Assembly: GCA_001599815.1 (NCBI GenBank)
Contig: BCIA01000001.1
Coordinates: forward strand, 872,934-936,933
Length of the DNA stretch: 64,000 bases
Direction: 5' to 3'
DNA from: Furcasterigmium furcatum
Lineage: Eukaryota > Ascomycota > Sordariomycetes > Glomerellales > Plectosphaerellaceae
The translations under genes were made by a program, and so were the position numbers. Numbering within the stretch: the first letter of the stretch is position 1; each line of letters begins with the position of its first letter. Under the pieces are notes generated by a model. It saw nothing but the letters and a program-made list of their open reading frames with translations, did not search any database and had not been told where the DNA came from. Positions 1 through 11,433 of the stretch are shown in pieces.

Positions 1-3000
1 TCGGTGATTTGTGATCGGCTGGAGTGGAGGGACGGGTCCGAGCTGCCACTCGAGGCGAGCGAAGAAGCGCCAGCCTCTATCCCAGGGCTGTGTTGTGGTG
101 TCATACGCAGAGGTTTCGATGGGGGAAGAGGCTTGTATCCGGGGGGTGGGAAAGCAGTGTCGTGCGGCGTGTCTACTGCGGGCAGCAAGGCTTGCGGGTT
201 GATGGGGAGGTCGGGATGATCATCGCCTGTGGGCAGCGTGAACTTCGCAGTAAAGGTAAACGTCGATCCCTCGCCCGGCACGGCCGTGCCCTCCATCTTG
301 CCGCCATGGAGCTCGACGAGCTGTCGAGAGATGACAAGACCCAGACCGCTGCCGCCATGCTGTCGGGTGCTGCTTCCATCGATCTGACTGAACGGCTTGA
401 AGATGAGGTCTGCTTCTTCCTTGGTGAAGCCCCGTCCGGTATCAATGATGGCGAACTCCAGCATGATCTCATCCTCCTCCAGGGCAGAGGTGTCGCCGGT
501 AAAAATTCTGCACCGACTGAACACTTCGCCCTCAGCCGTAAATTTGATGGCGTTGCCGATGACGTTGAGCAGCACTTGTCGAATCCTGACCTTGTCGCCC
601 TTGACCCAGATGGGAACATCTGCCTCGACCACGTAGTTGAGCTCCAGTCGCTTGGCAATGGCCATCGTCGACACCAACTCGTTGACATCCTCGATGAGTG
701 CTCGCGTGTGGAACCACTCATACTTAAGCTTCATCATGCCGGCATCGACCTTGGAGAGGTCCAGGATGTCGTTGATGATCATGAGAAGGCTGTTGGCACT
801 TGTCTGGATGGTATTGGTGTAGTCGCGCTGCTCCTCATTCAAGACGGTGTCCTGGAGGAAGCTGACCATTCCCGAAATGCCAATCAGGGGCGTCCTGATC
901 TCATGAGACATGTTGCTCAAGAACCTGCTCTTCGACTCCATCGCCTCCTTGAGCTTGGCCTCCAGAAGCTTATGGTCGTTGATATCTGTGGCTGATCCAA
1001 AGAAGGAGCTTGCGCCGCTTCCAAAGTCGATGTTGTCGATCTCAACGCATCGGATCAGGTGCCATCTATAATCACCCGACTTGGATCGCAAGCGAACCTC
1101 GGTGGTGTACGAAAGCCTCCCGTTACTGTCGATCCCAACCTTGATGATGCCCTTTCTCGCGAGCTCCGACAAGTCGGCCGCGGGCATCTCGTATACAGAG
1201 CCGCTGCTCGAGCTGTTGTTGCGGGACAAGGCCTGGTGAACACCCCTGATATTGGCCTCACTGGGCTGTCCCTTTGGAGTCTTGGTGGGCGAAACAGCTG
1301 CTGGCGGAGCCGCTTCTTTGGCGGGCTTCTTCTCGAAGGGGCTCTTCATGAGGGGAGTCGGTGGTCGATCGGTGGGAATTTTACATTTGGCCAGGTCTTC
1401 GGGATGCACGAAGTCCATGAAACCAAGGCCGAGGCAATCTTGAAAGCTCTGCCCCGTGTATGATAGCCACTGGTCGTTGGCGAAAGTGATGCCTTCGTCT
1501 TCGGTGGCTGTGAAGATGATCTGCGGGATGAGGTTGGCCAACAAGCGGTGCTTCGCTTCCGATACCTCGATCTCCTCCTGGCGGGCAGCTTTCAACTCCG
1601 CAATGTGTTGGTCGTGGATGTCCATGTACGAGCCGAGGAACTGCATAAGAACCCCGCGCTTGTCCCTGGATGCCACGGCCCGCGCATAGAACCACCTATA
1701 GGCGCCGTCAAAGCGCCTGATGCGCACCGTCCTGGAGAATTGTTCGCCGGTTCTCAGCGAGTGGCTCCAGGCCTTGAGGTAATCGTCCCTGTCCTCGGGA
1801 TGGATGCTGCCCCAAGGGTCCGCCGAAAGGTCTGCCACAGTCTGACCACGGTACGTCAGGTAGCGACTGTTGACCCAGACAACCTCCCCAGTCTGCGGTA
1901 GCGACACAAAGACGTGCGCGGGAAGCGCATCCAGCATGAGGCCTTTGAGTCTGTCTGACGGCGGGGGCATGTCGACAGCGCCCGCCTGGATAGAACCAGC
2001 GCGCGAGGGAGCATTGTACTGAGGAGGTTTGCTGGTGACACTAGCGCTGGGCGGAAGAGACTGGAAGCTGGTAGCAAAGTCGGCCCCGTAGGAGTGCAGC
2101 TGGGTATGGCGATGCTGGCTCAGGTCAGGTGTTTTTGGTTCCGTTGCTCGGCCCTTGTCCAACGAATTCAGCTCCTTGGAGGAAACGCGTCTCTGTAGCG
2201 GTGCTGACGATCCGTCGTCCGCTTTCTCTCCTTGGCTTTCAGTTTCAGCCGTGCCGGACAGTCGTGATTGGCGCTTCTCAACAGGCGAAGCTTCCTTGGA
2301 GCTGCCGCGAGTCTTCAGGGAACCACTCGTAGAGGATGCCTCTCCCGAAAGAGACAGATTCTGCTTCGTGCTGAAATAGCTGTCGCCAGAGCTGGACATC
2401 AGCCCAGGGCTTACTCCCTGCCGCTTATCCATGATCATGGATAGTGATCCCTGATCCCACCCAGGCGTGCCACTGGGAGACCCTGCGGCACTCTTGGACA
2501 AGGCAGAGTAGTCACTCGGGCTTGTAATGCTGCCACCAAGGGACTGCTGGGCAGCCACATCGTCGGACGGCACGTGATTGAACGAGGCCATACCGCCCAT
2601 ATCCGCCAGCGGGCGGCCGTCGGTGGCAAGAGCACCGAATCCGGCTGTGTGTGGCCTCCTCCGTTGCAGACCCGCCAGCTCCGTCTCGAGGTTGGAGTAG
2701 TGGCGCGCAATAGAGAAGGAAGTTGCCAAGTGAGGCCCCAGGTGCTCTAGGGAGTGTCGTAGGTTCGAAGGGTAGGGTATCATGGGGCTCAGGATGGAAA
2801 GGATAGCGATGGGGTGAGGTTTGTCCCGGCGTGGCGCCCCTTCAGGTGACGGCGAGCCAAAGTGAGCCTCGGCCGGAAGACCCTGCTCATCATTGCGGTG
2901 CTTCTGAGCCGACTTTTGCTCCAAAACCGCGGCGTCGAGCTTGAACGGATGCGTGGGCTTCGAAAGCAAAAGGTGGGTGAGGGGGATATGAAGGACGGTC

Positions 3001-5003
3001 CACGAGTTGTCTACACCAATGGCTTCGGGGGGCTGCATACCCGCGTAGTCTGCAGGGGCCGATCCAGGGTTGAACGATTCCTCGTCGACGGTTGCGTCAG
3101 TGAAGAAAGGGTTCTCTGTGGGCTCTGGTCGCACAGCCGGCGACGGTGCGGGCGACTGGGACCAGGGCGAAGGAGGGGCCTGTTCGTATTCTTCATACTG
3201 CGGCGTCGGGGGCCGAGGAGGCAGTTCTTGGTCGAGACGTGAGATCATGCTAGAAGGCTTGGATCTGTCCGAAGCCAGAGAGCCCTTGTCCCGACTCCGA
3301 GGGCCGTTCACGCTGCCCAGGAGCGTTGACAGCTTGGCAGACGAGTCTCCGCGAGGTTTCTTCGGCCTCTTCTTCACGGTGTCTTCGGATGCCTTGGCGT
3401 CTTCCTTTGGCTTAACCGCTGCGTCTGCTGGTTGATTCTGCAGGTAAGGGTAGCTTCTTGTCAAGGCGATGACCTTTCCGCGATCCAGAACTCTGGTCAC
3501 TCCAGTGTGGTCGAGCAAAGGGTCCGCCTCAAAGTCGAGCGCCTGCAGCATGGGGAGGACCCTACCCTTCCCCAGGGGCTGTGCTGATAATGGAGCCTCC
3601 CAGTCGGCAACCCTTTCGTCTTGAGCATCGTGCCTCGCCAATGACGTCTGACTCAGAGGGGGCTTGCTCCCCTGGGGCACGTCGACAGGAGCTTTCCCAG
3701 GCGGCATATAACTCTTGCTCCTAGAGTTAAACGACGGGCGCTTCGCGGGCGTAGGGTCCTCGACGTTTGACTTGTGTTCCCGGTTGTCCTCATATGCAGT
3801 GAATGAGTGGCGACTCTGGATTCCAGGTCGTGAGGGAAGCCTGAGCCGCTTCGGGTCGTCCTGCGCCGGGCTTTCACCCGCCATATCGCCGGTGCTACTT
3901 GGCACTAAGCTGCTTCCGCGGGCAAGGTAGGCGAGACTCAACTCATCCTCTTCGTGCTCGTTGTACGTGGCCTTCTGGCCCCAGGGGACGTTTTCGATGT
4001 CAGTGGTATCTGCAGGCACAGCGAGGGTGACCCTCTCAGCCTTGTACACGTCGCGCATTATTTGAACGACGGTGCTCCACCAGGCGTCAAGTCCAGGCTC
4101 GGCGCTGAGCATCAGGGACAGATCGTATAGATTTGGCGTAGGGAAGTCGCCGCACCCGGGATGCTGGGCAGCCCCTGCGGGGTGGAAGGTCAGAGCCGAG
4201 GCAGGCGTCGAGGAGCCAGAGAGGACCTTATCCTGGGCGGCGAAGTGCTCGAGTGACATGGCGTGCGACATGAAGTTGGATGCCGAAGGAGACGTGTTGT
4301 TGAAGGGGCGCTGCATGTAGCCCGGGTAGAAGCCAGGGGTAGTGGCCATGCGTGGGAAGGGGTACGAGGGCGTAGCGGCGATGAAGCCGGGAGTGTGGCC
4401 GCCGCGAATGGTGTTTCCCGACTCCGTGGAGGTGGTAGTGATGGGACCGGTAGATGCTGCATTTGGCAGTGAGTTAAGGGACTCCTCCTGGATGGGTGAC
4501 ACGCGAGTCTTCTCAGAGTGGTTTGCCGAGATGCCTCTCGTGGCCATCTCGCGCCTCTCCAAATCACGGGCGAGCCGCTCTCGATACAAGTTCAGCTGGA
4601 CCTGCGATTCGGTGAGGCCAGGTGGGAAGTCAGTAGTCACATCAGCCGCAGCCCTGCCGCTGTTTGTGCTACCATCAACGTCATCCAGATATGCTGGTCC
4701 GTCGACAGCCCTGGGGCTCGGCTGGCTCAGGGGGGAGGCGAATGCGGCGTTGAGGACGGCGGAGGGCGATTCGGGCAGAGGCGACGACCTGCCCGGCCTC
4801 TGCTTGGTGCCGTGGTCGGACATTGCGGTTTGCGCGGTCGCGGCGGTGGGTGAGGAGACGACGACATCTAGTCCATGACGCGGGCTCGGGAGAGGAGATG
4901 TTCGAGTGGCTGAGGACGACTTTGTAGATTCGGAGGAAGCTCGTCTGGTGAGGCTCAGCCGACGCGAGGCCTTCTTGTCACTGCTTGTTTTAGAGCTTGG
5001 CAT
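1..5003 (-). CDS. Hybrid-type sensor histidine kinase with two PAS domains (3' end outside window)
   Basis: The frame is open from an ATG at 5003 to the left edge without an intron, giving about 1667 residues with no stop. I chose 5003 because no in-frame Met lies upstream before a stop; an internal Met at 4823 is the alternative. Residues 1 to about 1010 are Ser/Pro-rich and probably disordered. PAS1 lies at about 1020-1133 and PAS2 at about 1147-1345. The HisKA box is SNMSHEIRTPLIGISGM with the phospho-acceptor His at 1367. The HATPase part shows an N box (GNAIKFT, Asn about 1484), G1 (DTGRGF) and G2 (GGSGLGLVIS). A Ser/Pro-rich linker then runs to the edge. A receiver domain would be expected beyond position 1 but is not seen, so 'hybrid' is inferred. 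The architecture suits PAS-type fungal kinases of the Mak1/DCC-1 kind (probably group V), which feed the HPT/Ssk1 phosphorelay. The subgroup is tentative; the histidine-kinase identity is firm. Confidence 0.93.
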   Translation of the reverse strand, partial: MPSSKTSSDKKASRRLSLTRRASSESTKSSSATRTSPLPSPRHGLDVVVSSPTAATAQTAMSDHGTKQRPGRSSPLPESPSAVLNAAFASPLSQPSPRAVDGPAYLDDVDGSTNSGRAAADVTTDFPPGLTESQVQLNLYRERLARDLERREMATRGISANHSEKTRVSPIQEESLNSLPNAASTGPITTTSTESGNTIRGGHTPGFIAATPSYPFPRMATTPGFYPGYMQRPFNNTSPSASNFMSHAMSLEHFAAQDKVLSGSSTPASALTFHPAGAAQHPGCGDFPTPNLYDLSLMLSAEPGLDAWWSTVVQIMRDVYKAERVTLAVPADTTDIENVPWGQKATYNEHEEDELSLAYLARGSSLVPSSTGDMAGESPAQDDPKRLRLPSRPGIQSRHSFTAYEDNREHKSNVEDPTPAKRPSFNSRSKSYMPPGKAPVDVPQGSKPPLSQTSLARHDAQDERVADWEAPLSAQPLGKGRVLPMLQALDFEADPLLDHTGVTRVLDRGKVIALTRSYPYLQNQPADAAVKPKEDAKASEDTVKKRPKKPRGDSSAKLSTLLGSVNGPRSRDKGSLASDRSKPSSMISRLDQELPPRPPTPQYEEYEQAPPSPWSQSPAPSPAVRPEPTENPFFTDATVDEESFNPGSAPADYAGMQPPEAIGVDNSWTVLHIPLTHLLLSKPTHPFKLDAAVLEQKSAQKHRNDEQGLPAEAHFGSPSPEGAPRRDKPHPIAILSILSPMIPYPSNLRHSLEHLGPHLATSFSIARHYSNLETELAGLQRRRPHTAGFGALATDGRPLADMGGMASFNHVPSDDVAAQQSLGGSITSPSDYSALSKSAAGSPSGTPGWDQGSLSMIMDKRQGVSPGLMSSSGDSYFSTKQNLSLSGEASSTSGSLKTRGSSKEASPVEKRQSRLSGTAETESQGEKADDGSSAPLQRRVSSKELNSLDKGRATEPKTPDLSQHRHTQLHSYGADFATSFQSLPPSASVTSKPPQYNAPSRAGSIQAGAVDMPPPSDRLKGLMLDALPAHVFVSLPQTGEVVWVNSRYLTYRGQTVADLSADPWGSIHPEDRDDYLKAWSHSLRTGEQFSRTVRIRRFDGAYRWFYARAVASRDKRGVLMQFLGSYMDIHDQHIAELKAARQEEIEVSEAKHRLLANLIPQIIFTATEDEGITFANDQWLSYTGQSFQDCLGLGFMDFVHPEDLAKCKIPTDRPPTPLMKSPFEKKPAKEAAPPAAVSPTKTPKGQPSEANIRGVHQALSRNNSSSSGSVYEMPAADLSELARKGIIKVGIDSNGRLSYTTEVRLRSKSGDYRWHLIRCVEIDNIDFGSGASSFFGSATDINDHKLLEAKLKEAMESKSRFLSNMSHEIRTPLIGISGMVSFLQDTVLNEEQRDYTNTIQTSANSLLMIINDILDLSKVDAGMMKLKYEWFHTRALIEDVNELVSTMAIAKRLELNYVVEADVPIWVKGDKVRIRQVLLNVIGNAIKFTAEGEVFSRCRIFTGDTSALEEDEIMLEFAIIDTGRGFTKEEADLIFKPFSQIDGSSTRQHGGSGLGLVISRQLVELHGGKMEGTAVPGEGSTFTFTAKFTLPTGDDHPDLPINPQALLPAVDTPHDTAFPPPGYKPLPPSKPLRMTPQHSPGIEAGASSLASSGSSDPSLHSSRSQIT

Positions 5004-8000
5004 CACTCGTGGAGCAGGTTCGAGGCTCCTCGCGCAGGCAGGTGTCGTCGCTGGTTGAGGGCGTCGGCAGCTGCGCGCGGGAGCAACAAGTCCGAGGGCG
5101 AGGGCGAGTGTGAGAGAGTTGGTGGTTCTCGAGTGAACGACGGGAAGGCGTGTCGTTGCGCCGCGGGATCGGGGGACGCAATGGGCTGGCGAGTCGAGAA
5201 GTACGAGTCGAGGGGCAAAGAGGCGCACTGTAGGGGAGGATCGAGGAGGGATGATCGGTGAGGTGTCGTGATGGTGTGTCTGTCTGTCTTCTGGAATCTC
5301 TGTCTGTCTGCGTGGGAGAAAACGGAGAGCAGGTGAGGAAGGTGGAGCGGGATGGATGAGGTGCCGTCGGGAGCAATTCTGCTCAGGGCGGTTTGGGGGG
5401 GCGTTCCGGTCAGTTCAGGTCGGTATGACGTAGGCCGGGGAGCTGAACAGGCCACCCTTCAGCGGTCAGCATGCAGCGACTTGGGTGGTACTTCCACTAC
5501 AGCGCTCGATACAGCAGGAAAGGGGTACCTCGACTTTGGCGATCTTCATTCAACTTGCTCCCATCGCATTTACTACCATCATAAGTTGCAAAATGTCCCA
5601 TCTATCTGCATCCGTCTCGACAGCTTTTATCCATTATTAACCATCCCGACGACACGGGGAGGCAAGAGGCTACCAAATGGCCACTTCGGCCAGCATGATC
5701 AACGTCCATGGATGTACCTGCCTTAGCCCGGACACGAAGGAGTTCCTCGTCCAAGTTTCCGCCTCCTCGTGTAATATGGAAGCCAGGATCATGCTGCTCC
5801 CTTCGTTTGCACCGCCAGTGCCCAGCACCGCACCTCGATACATCTACCTGGACTACATCCATCGAACGCCGACCGCTGACTTGCGTCGTGTCCACAAGGC
5901 CCCTCCCGTGAGGCTGCATCCATGGATCCTATCATCGTCCCAAACGGACCTGGATCCTTCAACCATCCCAACCTAGTCGGGCCCATCCGCCTGTCACTCC
6001 TTGATGCCCCTCACACCAGGCCAACCCTAATTGCCTCCTTCATCGCCAATCGGTGCGCCAGGGCTGGCTAGGAAACTAGCTACTTCAAGTAGCTTCTACT
6101 GTGGGAACTGCTGCAGGGAGCAACTGGACAACCGCCCGCCTGCTACGTGCAGAAGTTGCAAGAATTGCCAACCAAGGACGGTGGAATTCGTGCCTGGCGT
6201 ACCGATCGCGTTCTTGTCCTTTTCATCGCCGATCTCCCGGGGCAAAACGGCGGAGAGGGCTCGTTCAACCCACAACATGGCGCCTCCCGACTCGTGAGAT
6301 CCGTCCTTAGAACGACGCACGCCGCGCGCTCCTCCCGGACACGGCGTGAAGGGAATATAAGAAAGAGAGAACAGATGCAGCAGTGGATTCTGGTCACGAA
6401 CACCGCATTCTCGTCAACATCTTGCCTTCCGGGTTTTCTCTCTCTCAAAATCGACCGTCTCGCGAGGTGGCTGGGATGGGGGTGTTGCAACGGTCAGAAA
6501 GCGGACCTAAACTCCGACTCCCCGTACCGACATCTAGGTAGTGGTGAAGTGGCACACACATATATCGGCATGGACGGGGCAGGCCTCGCCAACAAATTCG
6601 ACACGACCATCATCTAATTGTCGAGATCTCGATGATGCTAGATGCGGATACGACATAGACTTTCCCCTTTGCGCATGTGCTCGCGGTCCCTTCTCCACCA
6701 GACTATTCCCATCATGAAGATAAGGCTAAGTATTGCAAGTAAAATGAGGCATATGCAGAGATTCCAGCCCCGAGGGGACCGCGAGAGTGAGCATTTCTCG
6801 ATACACACACGTCGCGCCACCTTCGCGAGTCAAGCCATGGCGTGAGCTGTGGGGAATGAAGGCGACCTGTCAAAAGAACTTCGGAACCAAACATAGCTTC
6901 GGAGGCTTCTCTAGTCTCCGATCCTGCCATCACGGACACAGGCGAAGCCGTTTGACATCCTGTTTCCTCACTTCGGTAGGGGAAACGGACACAACTCCGT
7001 TCTTTTCGGACTGCCCAGAATGGCGGAAGGACTCAGCTGTCCGTCTCAGCTCACCCCAACTGCGCAATCTCTCTGGCTAATGTGCCGTCTTGTCCTCCTC
7101 TTCCTCGCGGCACATGACCTCGACCATCCAGAGTATCCCTGCCAACATACCCGCAAATTCGACGATGAAGTGACGTAGCCCATCGCCAACTTTCATGTAC
7201 AATTACGTCAGTGGACCCCGCCCGCCCGTCGTATCGGCCAATCGCCACTCCGAGTTTGCCGAATATGGAAACTGGCGGCCCGCTTTTAACCCTGCTTCTG
7301 TTCCCGCCGGCGCAATCTCTCCAGGCTGGAATTTGCGTGGGCTGGCGTTGGCTTTCTCTTCTTTCCCACCCCGGAAGCGCGCCCCCTTTCCGCCCATGCG
7401 CCTTTGCCGATAAACCGACTGTGTGGTTGGCAGGCCCCCCCCCCCCCCCAAACGGATGCTGGATCTGGCATCCCGCAGGAGGCGTATCTGTGACGGTTCG
7501 CGATGCGGGAGACGGCCTCGTGAGATGTCATCCGCCCACAACGACGGGTTCTTTGCCGCTCGGCCTGTTCCTGACTAGCGCAACTTGAGAACGCCGTTCT
7601 GCTGATGATTATCGCGAACATCGACTAATCAGCTTCATCGACCGGCCTGGAAGGGCCAAGGTGGCGCGGTGGCTGGATATTCAAAGGCATTCTTCTCTTG
7701 TGGATGGTTGGACCCTACGATTGGTCTTCTTCAGCTTCGTCCCGGGATCACCTGTGGCCAATGGTTTGGGATGCGATCCATCTTCGTTACCAATTCCCTA
7801 GGCCTCTCTTTTAACTTGAGAAAATCGAGTTCGCCTCTGATTACACTGCCGTAGGGACGATTCCAGAGACTACCGAATCGACTTCTGGCATGCCCGGGGA
7901 ACTACTGCAACATGGCTAGCCCGTGTTTTAGACAGTGGCATAACTCATGTCACGGATGATGTCCGAGTCCATATCGATTCTATAGTACGCCGTCCACAAT

Positions 8001-8223
8001 CCTGCCAGCGACTTCTGGATGGTGTCGAGAGGCTCGATTGATCCAGGTGTGCGACTCCTCCTCTTTCACTCCCGAAGGACCACGCAGAGAGACCAGCGCC
8101 CGCAGACGCACGCACGACAGCCCTTCAAACCCCTCCGACACTCAGTCTCAGTTCATGACCCTCGTGGCGCTTCATCCGCCGTGTGTTCTGTGACCCTCAT
8201 CTGTTCTGCAAACGGCTCACCCC
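5004..8223. other. Gene-free spacer: leader/promoter of the PAS kinase and 3' flank of the b561 gene
   Basis: About 3.2 kb with no reading frame resembling a protein on either strand. The first 400-500 bases are pyrimidine-rich on the minus strand, as expected for the untranslated leader of the kinase gene. The rest is mixed-composition DNA with only short overlapping frames. Apart from a run of 15 C, I see no repeat, RNA gene or transposon remnant. Confidence 0.6.
7435..7449. repeat. Homopolymer run of 15 C
   Basis: Fifteen consecutive C on the plus strand in non-coding DNA. Its length may vary or be misread in sequencing. Confidence 0.9.
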
Positions 8224-9002
8224 CTACTCCTGCCGCGCGTGCTCCTCAGCTGCCGGTGCCTTCTTCGCCCTGAACCCAAACTTGGCCACATTAATCCTCA
8301 GCAGCACTGGGAGAACAAGCGCAATCGGCACAGCCAGCTGCCACCACTGAATCCCCAGAACGTTCTTGTTGTAATCCGTCCACACGGCGCTGAGCACCGT
8401 CGCCAGTAACGCAAGGTAGATAAAGTACCCCGAGACGCGGTGGTACTTGTACAGGGACTTGGCTTTGCCCTCGCCGCCGTAGAGGCCGGGGTAGGCCCAA
8501 ATAGTGACGCCGACGAGGTACTGCAGCAGGATGGCGAGGGAGGTGAGGATGCCGAGGGTGCCGTGGACGGAGTGGAAGTGGGGACCGTTGCCGCGGAACT
8601 TGTTCACTTCGATGATGGTGACGCCGCCGACGAGGAGGAGGAAAGAGGCGGCGTTGAGGGCGGCGTGGGCTAGCTGTCCGGCGCTTTTCTGCTCGGCGGT
8701 GTGGGTGGGCTGGAGGATGAGGATGGCTTGAGTGAGGACGAAGACGGCAGTGGACTGGAGGAGGGGGTGGCCGGAGAAGAGGATGATGTCGTGGGTGAGG
8801 ACATGCTTCCAGATCACGGCGAGAACGACGAGGATGCCGCCTTGGACGAGGACGGCGTAGTCTGGGGAGGTTAGTTGACTTGATACAGGTGCAGGGGGAT
8901 GGGCATACCGAGGAAGAGGTTCTTGAATAGAGGGTCCCTGGACGTCTGGCGGGATCCTCCCAAGAGAGGGGTGGTGATGGAGGCTTCCTGTCCCTCAGGC
9001 AT
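8224..9002 (-). CDS. Cytochrome b561-family transmembrane protein
   Basis: Two exons, 9002-8909 and 8861-8224, with a 47-nt GT-AG intron (branch CTAAC), give 243 residues. Exon 1 encodes a short polar N-terminus (MPEGQEASITTPLL...). The rest has five or six hydrophobic segments. His at 63, 97, 131 and 172 fall in separate helices with the spacing expected of the two bis-histidine heme b sites of cytochrome b561. The family moves electrons across membranes from ascorbate or a similar donor, often as a ferric reductase. No DOMON or other extra domain is present. The substrate and membrane are not shown by the sequence. It is divergent from allantoicase. Family membership is well supported, the precise role is not. 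Confidence 0.85.
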
Positions 9003-10301
9003 CTTGTCGTGGGTGGCTGGCAATTAATGGTGTTGAGTGTCACTGGCAGTTATGATTATGGCAGCCCTCGATTGAAGCGGTCTGAGTATGAAACCCGAGG
9101 AATCATAGGCGACCTGACTGAGAGTTGCTCTCGGGGGGGAGATGTCAAAGTGTCATTGACGTTCTCGATGATAAAGCATCCGTCAGCTGGAAATAACTTG
9201 GGGCTGCGGGGATGAGCTAAACGAGCTCGACCCAATGAGAGGCCCATAATTACTACGGCGCTCATTGCGGAATCGAGGGGCTCACTGATGTGCTTTTGGT
9301 AGTACCTAACCCGGGAGTCTGTCGTGTCGTGGTCTTTGGTAGATTAAGAAAAACGAATATTGGCTTGGCAGAAATAGAACAGTGAGAGGGTGTGAGTGGC
9401 GAGCGTAGTATGTTGATAGTAGCAGACTTGCAGTGCAAGACATCCACCAACTGCAACTAAGGACCTTACTCGGAGGAAACGAAACACCCCAAGCCCTCCA
9501 CTGTACTTTATGATCAATTGAAATATGATACTTGATCTGGAGCTCCTCATCCATCACATGTCATCATTCATGTCTCTGAGTGCCTCTGAAGGTGACCCTC
9601 CGTCTCACAAGGTGATACTTAGGTACCGAGTTAGAGGACGTGCCTAGGTAATCGACCCCGCGGTCAATGGAGGGGCGCTGCGGGGTATTTTCGTTCAGAG
9701 CTGAGACCTCGAATCTTTTCAATGAGGTGCAGGCCGAAGCTCGTCCTGTGTTTCCAAACGTGAAGTTCATACGGCGGGAAGCAACATGACTCAAGGCAGC
9801 TCACTCGAGGCCGCTCTCTTGAGTTCAGGTGTCCCCGCCTGAGGAGCCCCTCCGGCACCACAGCATCGACCGCTCGGCTTTGTCCCGAGCTCATTCGAGC
9901 TCCTCGGGCGAAAGTCCCGACACTAGCTAACCACCACGCATCACCCAGAGCCTCCGGCCGCCACAGATCGCCGGCGGCACCATGGAGGGCCCTAAAGGCA
10001 TCTTATCGATTGGTCCGGCCGGTGGGTTCAGGGTGCTGCCGGCGCCGGTGTGGACCCGCGGGGTTAAACTCGCCCTCCTCGAACCGGTGTCGGAAACCGC
10101 CGATCCCCTCAAAATCCCAACTTCACCCGATCCGGGCACACGCGACACATTCTCACCTCGCTCTCCTCCTCACCACCGCAAAAGAACTTCTCTTGGACAC
10201 TCACCAGGTTCTGGAAAGAAGTGCCCGAATACACAGAACACCCATTGGACCTGGAACACTGACCCCCACGACCCCCTATCTGTCTGACCAACACCGTCAT
10301 C
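9003..10301. promoter_or_regulatory. Divergent intergenic region, b561 gene / allantoicase
   Basis: About 1.3 kb between two divergent starts with no coding signal. It holds three HGATAR-type GATA-factor sites: TGATAA at 9169-9174, TGATAG at 9414-9419, and CGATAA in reverse at 10003-10008. GATA activators such as AreA/NIT2 control purine catabolism genes in related fungi. About three to four such sites are expected by chance in this length, so the density alone is not evidence. Confidence 0.4.
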
Positions 10302-11433
10302 ATGGCTGCTGAAGAGTACAACCTCGAGTCGGTCAAGGCCACCCGCATCGCTTCGGAGGACATTGACAAGACCTTCCGCTCGTCGACCATTGGTGAGCCT
10401 CACCTACCCCTCAGCCCATCTCATCTCATCCCATCCCATCCGCCCGCTAACCCCCGCGCAAGATCTCATCTCCGGCACCCTCGGCGGCAAGATCCTCGCC
10501 TTCTCGGACCAGTGGTTCGCCGAGGCCTCCAACCTCCTCACACCCACGCCGCCCATCAGGCAGCCCGGCAAGATGGTCTACACGGGCGCCTGGTACGACG
10601 GCTGGGAGACCCGGCGCCACAACACCGAGCCCTTCGACTGGGTCATCGTCCGCCTGGGCGTCGCCTCGGGCACCGTCGAGGGCATCGAGGTCGACACGGC
10701 CTTCTTCAACGGCAACCACGCCCCCTCCATCTCCGTCGAGGGCGTCTTCGCCACCAGCGACGACGAGGTCGTCTCCTGGAAGGGCGGCCGCGGCAAGTGG
10801 GAGACCATCCTCGGCAACGAGGAGTGCGGGCCCTCCCAGCGCTTCGGCTGGAAGCTCGACGCCCCCTCGGGGAAGCAGTACACCCACGTTCGCCTGAACA
10901 TGTACCCCGACGGCGGCATTGCGCGCTTCCGCCTCTTCGGCCACGCCGTCCCCGTCTTCCCCGACGACCGGGAGGCCGTCTTCGACCTCGCGGCCGCGCA
11001 GAACGGCGCCGTCGCCATCTCCTGCAGCGATCAGCACTTCGGCACAAAGGACAACCTCCTCCTGCCGGGGCGGGGCAAGGACATGGGTGACGGCTGGGAG
11101 ACGGCGCGCTCCCGCGGCGCTGACCACGTCGACTGGACGATCGTCCGTCTCGGCGCGCCCGGCTACGTGCAGCGGGTTGTCGTCGACACGGCGCACTTCC
11201 GTGGCAACTTTCCCCAGAAGGTGAAGCTGGAGGCGCTCAAGTGGGAGGGCAGCGGCGAGCCGGGGGTGGATGCGGAGGGTTGGAAGGAGATTGTGGCGGC
11301 AAGCAAGTGCGGCCCCGACCAGGAGCACGAGTTTGAGAGCGCGGCGAAGGGAGATGTCGTGACGCACGTCAAGATCATCATCATCCCCGATGGTGGTGTG
11401 AAGCGGCTGCGAGTGTTTGCCAAGCGCGCGTGA
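10302..11433 (+). CDS. Allantoicase (allantoate amidinohydrolase)
   Basis: Exons 10302-10392 and 10463-11433 with a 70-nt GT-AG intron give 353 residues. The protein is a tandem pair of allantoicase folds. The first runs from about residue 30 (GGKILAFSDQWFAEA...) to 190 and the second from about 215 to the end. Each carries the family strand pattern seen as DGWETRRHN...DWVIVRLG and DGWETARSRGADHVDWTIVRLG. Other matching pieces are EVDTAFFNGNHAP and VVDTAHFRGNFP. The enzyme hydrolyses allantoate to ureidoglycolate and urea in purine breakdown. The length is normal for fungal allantoicases (about 340-360). The intron after codon 30 fixes the ATG at 10302, and the N-terminus MAAEEYNLESVKATRIASEDI suits the family. 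No other purine gene is adjacent. Confidence 0.95.
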
